From positions 1 through 64,000 of the forward strand of contig NZ_JAAXKX010000014.1 of NCBI RefSeq assembly GCF_012276755.1: 64,000 nt of DNA, written 5' to 3'. The position numbers were made by a program, and so were the translations under genes. The notes below the pieces were generated by a model that was given only the letters and a program-made list of their open reading frames with translations, was not told where the DNA came from and made no database searches. Below are positions 16,679 through 24,173 of this stretch, piece after piece. The stretch's first letter is position 1, and each line of letters begins with the position of its first letter. Origin of the DNA: Marichromatium bheemlicum (GTDB lineage Bacteria > Pseudomonadota > Gammaproteobacteria > Chromatiales > Chromatiaceae).

Positions 16679-16922
16679 CCAGCGACCGGAAGACTAACCG
16701 CCAAGCCGCAAAGAACGCAAAGGGGGGTCAAGTTGTCACCAACCGGCCGCCGGTGGTCGCCTGTCTTCAAGCGCTGGGCCAAGGACGTGTGCACCGGTTG
16801 ATGACGGCAAACCGTGCTGTTGTCGAGGTTGCACAGCCACTGGCGACTGGAGGCTGATCGCTGGAGGCTCTGCTTTTCTTTGCGCCCTTCGCGCCTTGGC
16901 GGTTCAGTCTTCCGGTCGCTGG
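16679..16922. repeat. Dispersed inverted-arm element, best-preserved copy
   Basis: The left arm (16679-16722: CCAGCGACCGGAAGACT, then AACCGCCAAGCCGCAAAG) and the right arm (16875-16922) are inverted repeats of more than 40 bp with few mismatches, enclosing about 150 bp. Inside, four exact heptamers GGCGACT, GGAGGCT, GATCGCT and GGAGGCT occupy 16842-16869. The element starts 4 bp after the J-domain gene and ends about 175 bp before rpsF, just upstream of the rpsF promoter. Confidence 0.85.
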
Positions 16923-16962
16923 TCGCTGGTCGCTGGAGGCTGGAGGCTGGAGGCTGGAGGCC
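16914..16962 (+). repeat. Seven tandem heptamers GGTCGCT/GGAGGCT
   Basis: Three GGTCGCT units (16914-16934) are followed without phase change by three GGAGGCT and one GGAGGCC (16935-16962). The switch of unit sequence with kept 7-bp phase is characteristic of this family and argues for block-wise amplification. Confidence 0.9.
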
Positions 16963-16972
16963 CAATCTTTCG

Positions 16973-17002
16973 TTTCCAAAGCCCCCTGATTTTGCGTACA
17001 AT
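16973..17002 (+). promoter_or_regulatory. Probable sigma-70 promoter of rpsF operon
   Basis: A -35-like TTTCCA (16973-16978) and a -10 TACAAT (16997-17002) are separated by 18 bp, about 95 bp before the rpsF start. The region is clearly more AT-rich than its surroundings and is the only good candidate between the repeat block and the operon. Confidence 0.55.
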
Positions 17003-17097
17003 GATCGATTCTCCGAATCCTCGGAGATACTCCTTGCCTCACCGTCTCGGCGCCGAGTCTGCGCGGCGGGAGGCTGTCCAATCCGTAAGGAGCCAAG

Positions 17098-17454
17098 ATG
17101 CGACACTACGAAGTGGTTTTCCTGGTGCACCCGAGCCAGAGCGAGCAGGTGCCCGGCATGGTCGAGCGTTACAAGACCAATCTCGAGAAGCGCGGTGGTC
17201 AGATCCACCGTCTCGAGGACTGGGGGCGTCGTCCGCTGGCCTACCCGATCAACAAGGTGCACAAGGCACACTATGTGCTGATGAACGTTGAGTGCGATCA
17301 GGCCACGATCGACGAACTCGAGAGCGCCTTCCGTTTCAACGACGCAGTGCTGCGCAACATGATCATCCGTCGCGATGACGCCGTCACCGAACCCTCGCCG
17401 CTGGCCAAGACCGAGGGCGATGACGAGGGCGCTTCCAACAAGCGCGACGACTGA
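17098..17454 (+). CDS. rpsF: 30S ribosomal protein S6
   Basis: A 118-residue S6, which binds the central domain of 16S rRNA as a heterodimer with S18. It has the typical start [12 protein letters not shown] and core [24 protein letters not shown], then an acidic C-terminal tail (about residues 100-118) of a kind modified by RimK in relatives. AAGGAG lies 6 nt before the ATG. It is first in the rpsF-rpsR-DUF2232-rplI run. Confidence 0.97.
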   Translation: MRHYEVVFLVHPSQSEQVPGMVERYKTNLEKRGGQIHRLEDWGRRPLAYPINKVHKAHYVLMNVECDQATIDELESAFRFNDAVLRNMIIRRDDAVTEPSPLAKTEGDDEGASNKRDD

Positions 17455-17476
17455 TCACTAGGCACTGGAGAACATC

Positions 17477-17701
17477 ATGTCCCGATTCTTTCGACGCAAG
17501 CGTTACTGCCGGTTCACCGCTGAAGGCATCACCGAGATCGACTACAAGGATCTCAACATGCTGAAGGCCTATGTCAGCGAGTCCGGCAAGATCGTGCCCA
17601 GCCGTATCACCGGCACCTCGGCCAAGTACCAGCGCCAGCTCGCCCAGGCGGTCAAGCGTGCGCGTTACCTGGCCCTGCTGCCCTACACCGACGGTCATTG
17701 A
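17477..17701 (+). CDS. rpsR: 30S ribosomal protein S18
   Basis: A 74-residue S18, the partner of S6 in the small subunit. It shows [23 protein letters not shown] at the N-terminus and [33 protein letters not shown], the conserved rRNA-binding core. GGAG is 8 nt upstream of the ATG, and the gene is 22 bp after rpsF. Confidence 0.97.
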   Translation: MSRFFRRKRYCRFTAEGITEIDYKDLNMLKAYVSESGKIVPSRITGTSAKYQRQLAQAVKRARYLALLPYTDGH

Positions 17702-17763
17702 TCCGATGCGCTGTGGCACCGCGCGACTGAGGTCGGCGGTGGCGCAGACGCAGGTCTGATGCG

Positions 17764-18672
17764 ATGAAGTCACTGGCGAGTTTCATCATGCGCGGCCCTT
17801 CGCAGGCCGCGCTGGTGGCCGCCACCTCGGCGCTGCTCTCGGTGATGATCCCGTTGTTCGGGGTCGTCGCCGCAGCGGCCGTGGGGCTGGTGACCTTGCG
17901 CAACGGCGCGCGTAGCGGTGCCCTGGTGGCACTGATCGCGACCCTTGGCGCGGGACTCTTCTATGGTCTCGTGTTCGGGGCCCCGCTGCTGGTGCTGGGG
18001 GTGCTGCTGCTGTTCTGGGTGCCGATCTGGGGGTTGGCGCTGGTGCTGCGTTACAGCCGTTCGCTGGCGCTCACGGTCGAGGCCGCGAGCCTGCTGGTGA
18101 TGCTGGGGCTGGTGCTGGTCTATGCCGTCATCGGCGATCCCGCTGCCTTCTGGACGCGGTTGCTCGAGCTGATGCGCGAGGCGGCGCTGGCGGCACAACC
18201 CGATGGCGCGATGGCGAACGCGGCGCTGTTCGGTGAGCTGGCGCGCTGGATGACCGGGGCCTTCGCCATGGCCCTGACCTTCCAGGTCGTGCTCGCCTTG
18301 TTCCTGGCCCGCTGGTGGCAGGCGCAGCTCTACAACCCGGGCGGTTTCGGCGAGGGCTTCAGGGCCTATCGGTTGCACCGTCCCTTCGCGCTGTTGGCCT
18401 TGCTGGTGATCGCCGGCTGGTCACTGTTGCGTGGTCCAGGGTTGCTCGCCGATCTCGCGCTGGTCGCCGGCGTGGGGTTGTTGCTGCAGGGGCTGGCGGT
18501 CGTCCATCAGCTGCGCGCCCAGCGTGGTCGCGGCGCGGGCTGGCTGGTACTGCTCTATGTGCTGCTGGTGCTGTTACCCCAGCTGGCGGTGGTGATCGCC
18601 TGTCTCGGCCTGCTCGACGTCTGGGTCGATATCCGTGCCCGGGCGGCGCGCTTGCCCCCGACCCAGCGTTGA
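17764..18672 (+). CDS. DUF2232 membrane protein
   Basis: A 302-residue integral membrane protein with about eight hydrophobic segments and few charged residues. It belongs to the DUF2232/YybS-like family, which is typically encoded between rpsR and rplI in gammaproteobacteria. The biochemical role is unknown; its position in a ribosomal-protein operon may reflect growth-rate co-regulation. The ATG at 17764 gives a short cytoplasmic lead MKSLASFIMRGPSQA before the first membrane segment. Codon use matches neighbours. Confidence 0.8.
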   Translation: MKSLASFIMRGPSQAALVAATSALLSVMIPLFGVVAAAAVGLVTLRNGARSGALVALIATLGAGLFYGLVFGAPLLVLGVLLLFWVPIWGLALVLRYSRSLALTVEAASLLVMLGLVLVYAVIGDPAAFWTRLLELMREAALAAQPDGAMANAALFGELARWMTGAFAMALTFQVVLALFLARWWQAQLYNPGGFGEGFRAYRLHRPFALLALLVIAGWSLLRGPGLLADLALVAGVGLLLQGLAVVHQLRAQRGRGAGWLVLLYVLLVLLPQLAVVIACLGLLDVWVDIRARAARLPPTQR

Positions 18673-18723
18673 GATCGACCTGGATCGCATGCAGACGACG
18701 AACGATTTAAGAGGAAATATCAC

Positions 18724-19173
18724 GTGGAACTCATCCTGCTGAAGAACGTTGGTGGTCTTGGCTCGCTCGGAGACAAGGTCAATGTGCGTCCGGGCTACGG
18801 TCGTAACTATCTGGTGCCGCGCGGCTTTGCGGTGGTCGCGACCGCCGAGAATCTGGAGGCCTTCGAGGAGCGTCGCGCCGAGCTCGAGCGTCTTGCCGCC
18901 GAGCAGCTCGCCGCTGCCGAGGCGCGCAAGGCCGAACTCGAGGAGATGCGCGTGACCGTCGCTCGCAAGGCTGGTGACGAGGGTCGTCTGTTCGGCTCGG
19001 TCGGTACCGCCGACATCGCCGAGGCGGTCACTGCCGCCGGTATCGCGCTCGACAAGTCCGAGGTGCGTCTGCCTAACGGCGCCTTCCGCGCCACCGGTGA
19101 GTACGAGGTCGCGGTGCACCTGCACGCCGATGTCGATACCACCATCATGGTCGACGTCGTCCCGGAAGACTGA
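18724..19173 (+). CDS. rplI: 50S ribosomal protein L9
   Basis: A 149-residue L9 with the N-terminal 23S-rRNA-binding domain ([29 protein letters not shown]), the long connecting helix (about 40-75) and the C-terminal domain. Translation starts at GTG 18724 after AGAGGAAA. The following hairpin at 19216-19238 probably ends the ribosomal-protein transcript. Confidence 0.97.
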   Translation: MELILLKNVGGLGSLGDKVNVRPGYGRNYLVPRGFAVVATAENLEAFEERRAELERLAAEQLAAAEARKAELEEMRVTVARKAGDEGRLFGSVGTADIAEAVTAAGIALDKSEVRLPNGAFRATGEYEVAVHLHADVDTTIMVDVVPED

Positions 19174-19215
19174 GTCCGCCGCTCGCCCCGCCCTCACCGG
19201 GGCCTGTGCGTGGAT

Positions 19216-19238
19216 ACAGGGGCGCTTTGCGCCCCTGT
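19216..19238 (+). terminator. Hairpin terminator after rplI
   Basis: ACAGGGGCGC (19216-19225) and GCGCCCCTGT (19229-19238) form a perfect 10-bp stem with a TTT loop, 43 bp after the rplI stop, followed by GTTGTCT rather than a full U tract. This is the strongest terminator-like hairpin in this part. The rest of the 267-bp spacer up to dnaB has no gene and no clear promoter. Confidence 0.75.
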
Positions 19239-19440
19239 GTTGTCTCTGCGCCGCTGCGCTGTCGTTTCCTGCTCGTGCCCCTTGCACTCGACGTCCGAGC
19301 ATCGCGGACCACGCTTGCCAACGTCGGGTACGTGACACCACAATCAGGGCGTCCGAACCCCGCTCGAACGGCACGCCAGCGGACCCTGACCGACCACCCC
19401 GAGCGTCGCCGAGCCGGTCATCCTTTCCACCGGGGGCCTC

Positions 19441-20850
19441 ATGTTCGACCCTGATACCGCAGAGCTTGCCGCGCTCGCCGCCGAGGGCGGCATGGATCGG
19501 GTGCGGGTGCCGCCGCACAACCTCCACGCCGAGCAGTCGCTGCTCGGTGGTCTGATGCTCGACAACACCGCCTGGGATCGCGTCGCCGACGTTGTCTCGG
19601 CGCGTGATCTGTATCGGCGCGAGCACCGGCTGATCTTCCAGTCGGTCGAGCGACTCGCCGAGTCCGACCAGCCCTTCGACGTCGTCACCCTCGCCGAGAC
19701 CTTGGAGCGCTCCGAGCAACTCGATGCCGCCGGCGGGATGTCCTATCTCACCACCCTGGTCAACGAGACCCCGAGCGCGGCCAACATCAAGGCCTATGCG
19801 CAGATCGTGCGCGACACCTCGGTGCTGCGCCAGATGATCGCCGCCGGCACCGCGATCGCCGACAGCGGTTACGACAGCCAGGGCCGTCCGGTCACCGAGC
19901 TGCTCGACGACGCCGAGCGTCAGGTCTTCGAGATCGCCGAGCAGCAGTCGCGCGGCGGTGGCGGTTTCCAGCCGATCAAGTCGCTGCTCAACCTCGCCGT
20001 CGAGCGCATCGATGCCCTCTATCAGCGAGATGAGCCGATCACTGGTCTGGCCACCGGTTTCACCGACTTCGATGAGATGACCTCGGGGCTGCAGCCCTCG
20101 GACCTGGTAATCGTCGCCGGGCGTCCGTCGATGGGTAAGACCACCTTCGCGATGAACATGGCCGAGCACGTCGCCATCCAGTCGAAGCGCCCGGTGGCGG
20201 TGTTCAGCATGGAGATGCCGGGCGACTCGCTGGCGATGCGCATGATGTCCTCGCTCGGGCGCATCGATCAGCACCGGGTGCGCACCGGCAAGCTCGAGGA
20301 CGACGAGTGGCCGCGGTTGACCTCGGCGGTCAACATCCTTGCCTCGGCGAAGATGTTCATCGACGACACCCCGGCGCTGTCGCCGACCGAGGTGCGCGCG
20401 CGCGCGCGTCGGCTCAAGCGCGAACAGGACGACCTGGCGCTGATCGTGATCGACTATCTGCAGCTGATGCAGGCGCCCGGGGTGGGTGAGAACCGTGCCA
20501 CCGAGATCTCGGCGATCTCGCGCTCGCTCAAGGCCCTGGCCAAGGAACTCAATGTCCCGGTGATCGCGCTCTCGCAGCTCAACCGCAGCCTCGAGCAGCG
20601 CCCCAACAAGCGCCCGGTGATGTCCGACCTGCGTGAGTCGGGTGCCATCGAGCAAGACGCCGACCTCATCGTGTTCATCTATCGCGACGAGGTCTATCAC
20701 GAGGACACCCCCGACAAGGGTATCGCCGAGATCATCATCGGTAAGCAGCGTAACGGCCCGATCGGCACCACCCGGCTGACCTTCCTCGGCAAGTACACCA
20801 AGTTCGAGAACTATATCGGCAGCTACTACGGCGAGGGCGACGACGGCTGA
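19441..20850 (+). CDS. dnaB: Replicative DNA helicase DnaB
   Basis: A 469-residue hexameric helicase of the replication fork. The N-terminal domain begins VPPHNLHAEQSLLGGLMLDN. The RecA-like C-terminal domain has Walker A GRPSMGKTT (about 223-231), LIVIDYLQLM (Walker B) and the conserved QLNRSLEQRPNKRPVMSDLRESGAIEQDAD segment. No intein interrupts it. The ATG at 19441 follows GGGGG. It precedes radA by 20 bp, so the two are probably co-transcribed. Confidence 0.97.
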   Translation: MFDPDTAELAALAAEGGMDRVRVPPHNLHAEQSLLGGLMLDNTAWDRVADVVSARDLYRREHRLIFQSVERLAESDQPFDVVTLAETLERSEQLDAAGGMSYLTTLVNETPSAANIKAYAQIVRDTSVLRQMIAAGTAIADSGYDSQGRPVTELLDDAERQVFEIAEQQSRGGGGFQPIKSLLNLAVERIDALYQRDEPITGLATGFTDFDEMTSGLQPSDLVIVAGRPSMGKTTFAMNMAEHVAIQSKRPVAVFSMEMPGDSLAMRMMSSLGRIDQHRVRTGKLEDDEWPRLTSAVNILASAKMFIDDTPALSPTEVRARARRLKREQDDLALIVIDYLQLMQAPGVGENRATEISAISRSLKALAKELNVPVIALSQLNRSLEQRPNKRPVMSDLRESGAIEQDADLIVFIYRDEVYHEDTPDKGIAEIIIGKQRNGPIGTTRLTFLGKYTKFENYIGSYYGEGDDG

Positions 20851-20870
20851 CCCCTGGAGACTGAACGCGG

Positions 20871-22244
20871 ATGGCGACCACCCCGAAGAAGCCAAAGACC
20901 AGCTATGTATGCAGCGAGTGCGGCGCGAGCCAGCCCAAGTGGGCCGGGCAGTGTCCGGACTGCGGTGCCTGGAACAGCCTCAACGAGCAGCTCGTGCCGG
21001 CGCGTCCGGCGGCGGCACGGGGTGGCGGCTATGCCGGGCTCGCCGGCGGCGCCGTGATCGAGACCCTGGCCGAGGTCGCCCCGGAGGAGCGCGCCCGCAC
21101 CGCTTGTGGTATCGGTGAACTCGACCGGGTGCTCGGCGGTGGGCTGGTCAGCGGTTCGGTGATCCTGCTCGGAGGTGATCCCGGCATCGGCAAGTCGACC
21201 CTGCTGCTGCAGGCCTGCGCGGCGCTCGCCAGTAGCCGCCGGGTGCTCTATGTCAGCGGCGAGGAGTCGCCGCAACAGATCAGTCTGCGCGCGCGCCGGC
21301 TCGGGCTCGCCGGCGAGGACATCCGCCTGCTGCCCGAGACCTGTGTCGAACGCATCCTCTATCACGCCGCCGCCGAGCAGCCGCGGGTGATGGTGGTCGA
21401 CTCGATCCAGACCCTGTTCACCGAGCAGCTGCAGTCGGCGCCGGGCTCGGTGTCGCAGGTGCGCGAGTCGGCCGCGCAGCTGGTGCGCTTCGCCAAGCAG
21501 CGCGACACCGTGGTCTTCCTCGTCGGTCATGTCACCAAGGAGGGCGCACTCGCCGGTCCCCGGGTGCTCGAACACATGGTCGACACCGTGCTCTATTTCG
21601 AGGGCGAGTCGGGCGGCGCCTTCCGTCTGGTGCGCTCGATCAAGAACCGCTTCGGCGCGGTCAACGAACTCGGCGTCTTCCTGATGGGCGACCAGGGGCT
21701 GCGCGAGGTCAAGAACCCCTCGGCGATCTTCCTCTCGCGTCACGACGAGCCGACCCCCGGCAGCTTGGTGATGGTCACCCGCGAGGGCACCCGGCCGTTG
21801 CTGGTCGAGGTCCAGGCGCTGGTCGACGAGAGCTCGCTGGCCAACCCGCGCCGGGTGGCGCTGGGGCTCGATCAGAACCGCCTGTCGATGCTGCTGGCGG
21901 TGCTGCATCGTCACGGCGGCATCGGCATGTTCAATCAGGACGTCTTCGTCAACGTCGTCGGCGGGGTGCGGATCGGCGAGACCGCTGCCGACCTGCCGGT
22001 GCTGATGGCGGTGCTGTCGAGCTATCGTGATCGCCCGCTGCCGCTGGAGCTGGCGGTGTTCGGCGAGGTCGGGCTCTCGGGCGAGGTGCGCCCGGTGCCC
22101 AACGGTCCCGATCGGTTGCGTGAGGCGGCCAAGCATGGGCTTCGCCGGGTCATCGCCCCGGCGGGCAATGTCCCCAAGGGGGGTGTCGAGGGCCTGGAGA
22201 TCGTCGCCGTGCGCACCCTCGGCGAGGCGCTCGACGCGCTCTGA
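20871..22244 (+). CDS. radA: DNA repair/recombination protein RadA
   Basis: A 457-residue RecA-like branch-migration ATPase. It has an N-terminal C4 zinc finger (Cys14, Cys17, Cys28, Cys31), Walker A GGDPGIGKST (101-110), the RadA-specific KNRFG motif and a C-terminal Lon-like domain (EVQALVDESSLANPRRVALGLDQNR). It processes recombination intermediates. Its TGA abuts the stop of the convergent gene, the two sharing the hexamer TGATCA. Confidence 0.96.
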   Translation: MATTPKKPKTSYVCSECGASQPKWAGQCPDCGAWNSLNEQLVPARPAAARGGGYAGLAGGAVIETLAEVAPEERARTACGIGELDRVLGGGLVSGSVILLGGDPGIGKSTLLLQACAALASSRRVLYVSGEESPQQISLRARRLGLAGEDIRLLPETCVERILYHAAAEQPRVMVVDSIQTLFTEQLQSAPGSVSQVRESAAQLVRFAKQRDTVVFLVGHVTKEGALAGPRVLEHMVDTVLYFEGESGGAFRLVRSIKNRFGAVNELGVFLMGDQGLREVKNPSAIFLSRHDEPTPGSLVMVTREGTRPLLVEVQALVDESSLANPRRVALGLDQNRLSMLLAVLHRHGGIGMFNQDVFVNVVGGVRIGETAADLPVLMAVLSSYRDRPLPLELAVFGEVGLSGEVRPVPNGPDRLREAAKHGLRRVIAPAGNVPKGGVEGLEIVAVRTLGEALDAL

Positions 22245-23465
22245 TCAGGGCGCGTCGCGATGGATCGGTCGGGCGTCGAGACGGCGCTCGATGTGCTCGG
22301 CGATGCGTCGGTAGCGCGGGTCCTCGGTGTCGCCGAAACGGGCGGCGAACTCGGTCTTGTTCATCCCCTCCGGCAGCCCCGCGATGCGCGGCATGAAATC
22401 GTCCTCGACCAGCCCGGCGCGGGCCCGCTCGCGCACCCAGCGTGCTTGCGCCGGAGTGGCGGTGGCGAGCCCGGCGAAGCGGATCCCGGCGCGATTGGCG
22501 GCGAGGTCGATGAAGCTGAAGCCGCTGCCGCCGTCGCTGTCGCTGTGCTCCTTGTACCAGCCGACCAGGGTCGAGAGCAGGTCGCCGCCCTCGAGCGCGA
22601 GTGCCGCCGAGGCGGTGAAGTGCTGGGCGAGGTCCTCACGCTTGCGCAGGGTCACGGTGCGCTGTGGCAGCCGCGCGCCCTCGGGGTCGTGGAGCTGCTG
22701 GCCGTTGACATAGAGCGCGAGCAACAACAGCGCGGCGCGGTTGTCGGCGAGCGGGGCCTGGCTCGGTGCGCCGAGGAGGGTGGAGAGCAGGCCGGCAAGG
22801 TCGGTGGCCGCACCAGGCTGGGCGAGGTGGGCGCCGAGTCGACGTTGGGCAGTGAGCATGGCGGCGCGGTCGGTCTCGGCGATCAGTCCGCTGGCCAGGC
22901 GCTCGAGCCCGTCGGTCTGCCAGGTATAGATCAGGCTGATGCGCTCTGGACCGAGCCGGGTGCGCTGCACCATCTGGCTCTGTCCGAGGGCGGCGAGGGT
23001 GCGCTCGGCCAACCCCTCGACGAGTGCGGTGGGCAGCGGTACCCCGGCGATGCGGGCGCGAGCGACCTCGGGCAGCGCCCCGTCGGTCTCGACCAGGCCG
23101 AGTTCGAGATTGAGATAGCGCTCCGGGCCGCCCCAGGGTAGGGCGATCGAGCCCTGCAGGTCGAGCCGTCCGTCGCCGAGTCGTACCGCAGCGCGGCCCT
23201 CGGCGCCGACCCGGGCGATCAGGTGATTGGCCACCCGCTCGGCCTCCGCGGCGCTGAGTGCGACCCTGGTCGGCATGCCGGCGAGTCGATCGCGCGGGCG
23301 GTTACGGTGCAGCCAGTCCTCGGCCCAGGCGTGATCGGCGGTGCTGAGCGGTGCGCGCTCCGGGACCACGGCCTGGCCGTCGAGCGCGACCTTGAGTGCC
23401 AGTCCGGCGAGACCGAGTACGATCAACAGGACCAGCCAGCCGAGTCCCTTGACGATGAGATGCAT
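22245..23465 (-). CDS. Single-pass membrane protein of unknown function
   Basis: A 406-residue protein with one N-terminal membrane segment (about 5-27: LGWLVLLIVLGLAGLAL) and a large, presumably periplasmic, helical domain rich in Ala, Leu and Arg. No catalytic motif was recognised. The start at 23465 is preceded by AGGA 9 nt upstream; an in-frame ATG at 23489 lacks a ribosome site. Codon use is normal and the frame is intact over its length, so I regard it as a real gene. It is convergent with radA and divergent from the gamma carbonic anhydrase gene. Confidence 0.75.
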   Translation of the reverse strand: MHLIVKGLGWLVLLIVLGLAGLALKVALDGQAVVPERAPLSTADHAWAEDWLHRNRPRDRLAGMPTRVALSAAEAERVANHLIARVGAEGRAAVRLGDGRLDLQGSIALPWGGPERYLNLELGLVETDGALPEVARARIAGVPLPTALVEGLAERTLAALGQSQMVQRTRLGPERISLIYTWQTDGLERLASGLIAETDRAAMLTAQRRLGAHLAQPGAATDLAGLLSTLLGAPSQAPLADNRAALLLLALYVNGQQLHDPEGARLPQRTVTLRKREDLAQHFTASAALALEGGDLLSTLVGWYKEHSDSDGGSGFSFIDLAANRAGIRFAGLATATPAQARWVRERARAGLVEDDFMPRIAGLPEGMNKTEFAARFGDTEDPRYRRIAEHIERRLDARPIHRDAP

Positions 23466-23621
23466 GATGCGGATTCCTGTGCGGCGCATGGCCGGCAGGG
23501 TAGCGGCTGTGCGGCGTGGGGCCAAGCCCGTTGCTTGCACGAGCCGCCCGGCACGGTCATGCTCGAACCCTGTCGTTCGTCCTGTCGGGGCGATTGCCGC
23601 CACCACGATGAGGAGGTGAGG

Positions 23622-24173
23622 ATGTGTCCGATCCGTGCGTTCGAGGGGCGTCGTCCGGAGATCGACCCGGGCGCTTGGGTCGATCCCAGCGCGGTGTTGA
23701 TCGGTGCGGTACGACTCGCCGCCACGGCCTCGGTGTGGCCGGGGTGCGTGGTGCGTGGCGATGTCGAGCGCATCGAGATCGGCGCCGCCAGCAACATCCA
23801 GGACGGCTGCGTGCTGCACGTCTCGCACGACGGGCCCTTCCGCCCGGGCGGTGCGCCGCTGCTGATCGGTGAGCGGGTCACCGTCGGTCATCAGGCGTTG
23901 CTCCACGGTTGCGAGATCCGCGAGTGCTGTCTGATCGGCAGCGGTGCACGGGTGCTCGACGGCGCCCTGATCCACCCCTACACCCTGCTCGGCGCCGGCG
24001 CCCTGGTCACCCCGGGGCAGGAACTCGCCGGCGGTCAGCTGTGGCTGGGCGCGCCGGCGCGTCCGGTGCGTCTGCTGAGCGAGCGCGAGCGGGCGCAGAT
24101 CGATTACTCGGCCGAGCACTATGTCGCGCTCGCCGCACGCCATCGCGCCGCCTTGATCGAGGTCGACGAATGA
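23622..24173 (+). CDS. Gamma-carbonic anhydrase family protein (YrdA/CaiE-like)
   Basis: A 183-residue left-handed beta-helix protein built of hexapeptide repeats (IEIGAASNIQDGCVLHVSHD, then LIGERVTVGHQALLHGCEI). Zinc-ligand candidates are His66/His69, His90 and His95, in the usual LHVxH...VGHxxxLHGC pattern. Members are trimers binding Zn or Fe; some are carbonic anhydrases, others of unknown activity. A strong ribosome site AGGAGGTGAG is upstream of the ATG at 23622. Its stop overlaps the start of the next gene (ATGA), indicating coupling to the TPR-methyltransferase. Confidence 0.88.
   Translation: MCPIRAFEGRRPEIDPGAWVDPSAVLIGAVRLAATASVWPGCVVRGDVERIEIGAASNIQDGCVLHVSHDGPFRPGGAPLLIGERVTVGHQALLHGCEIRECCLIGSGARVLDGALIHPYTLLGAGALVTPGQELAGGQLWLGAPARPVRLLSERERAQIDYSAEHYVALAARHRAALIEVDE

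Noticed and set aside
18574-20895. Long open frame (773 codons) on the minus strand opposite rplI and dnaB
   Set aside because: It spans two known genes and their terminator on the other strand. Its His/Asp/Leu-rich composition is a mirror of GC-rich codons.
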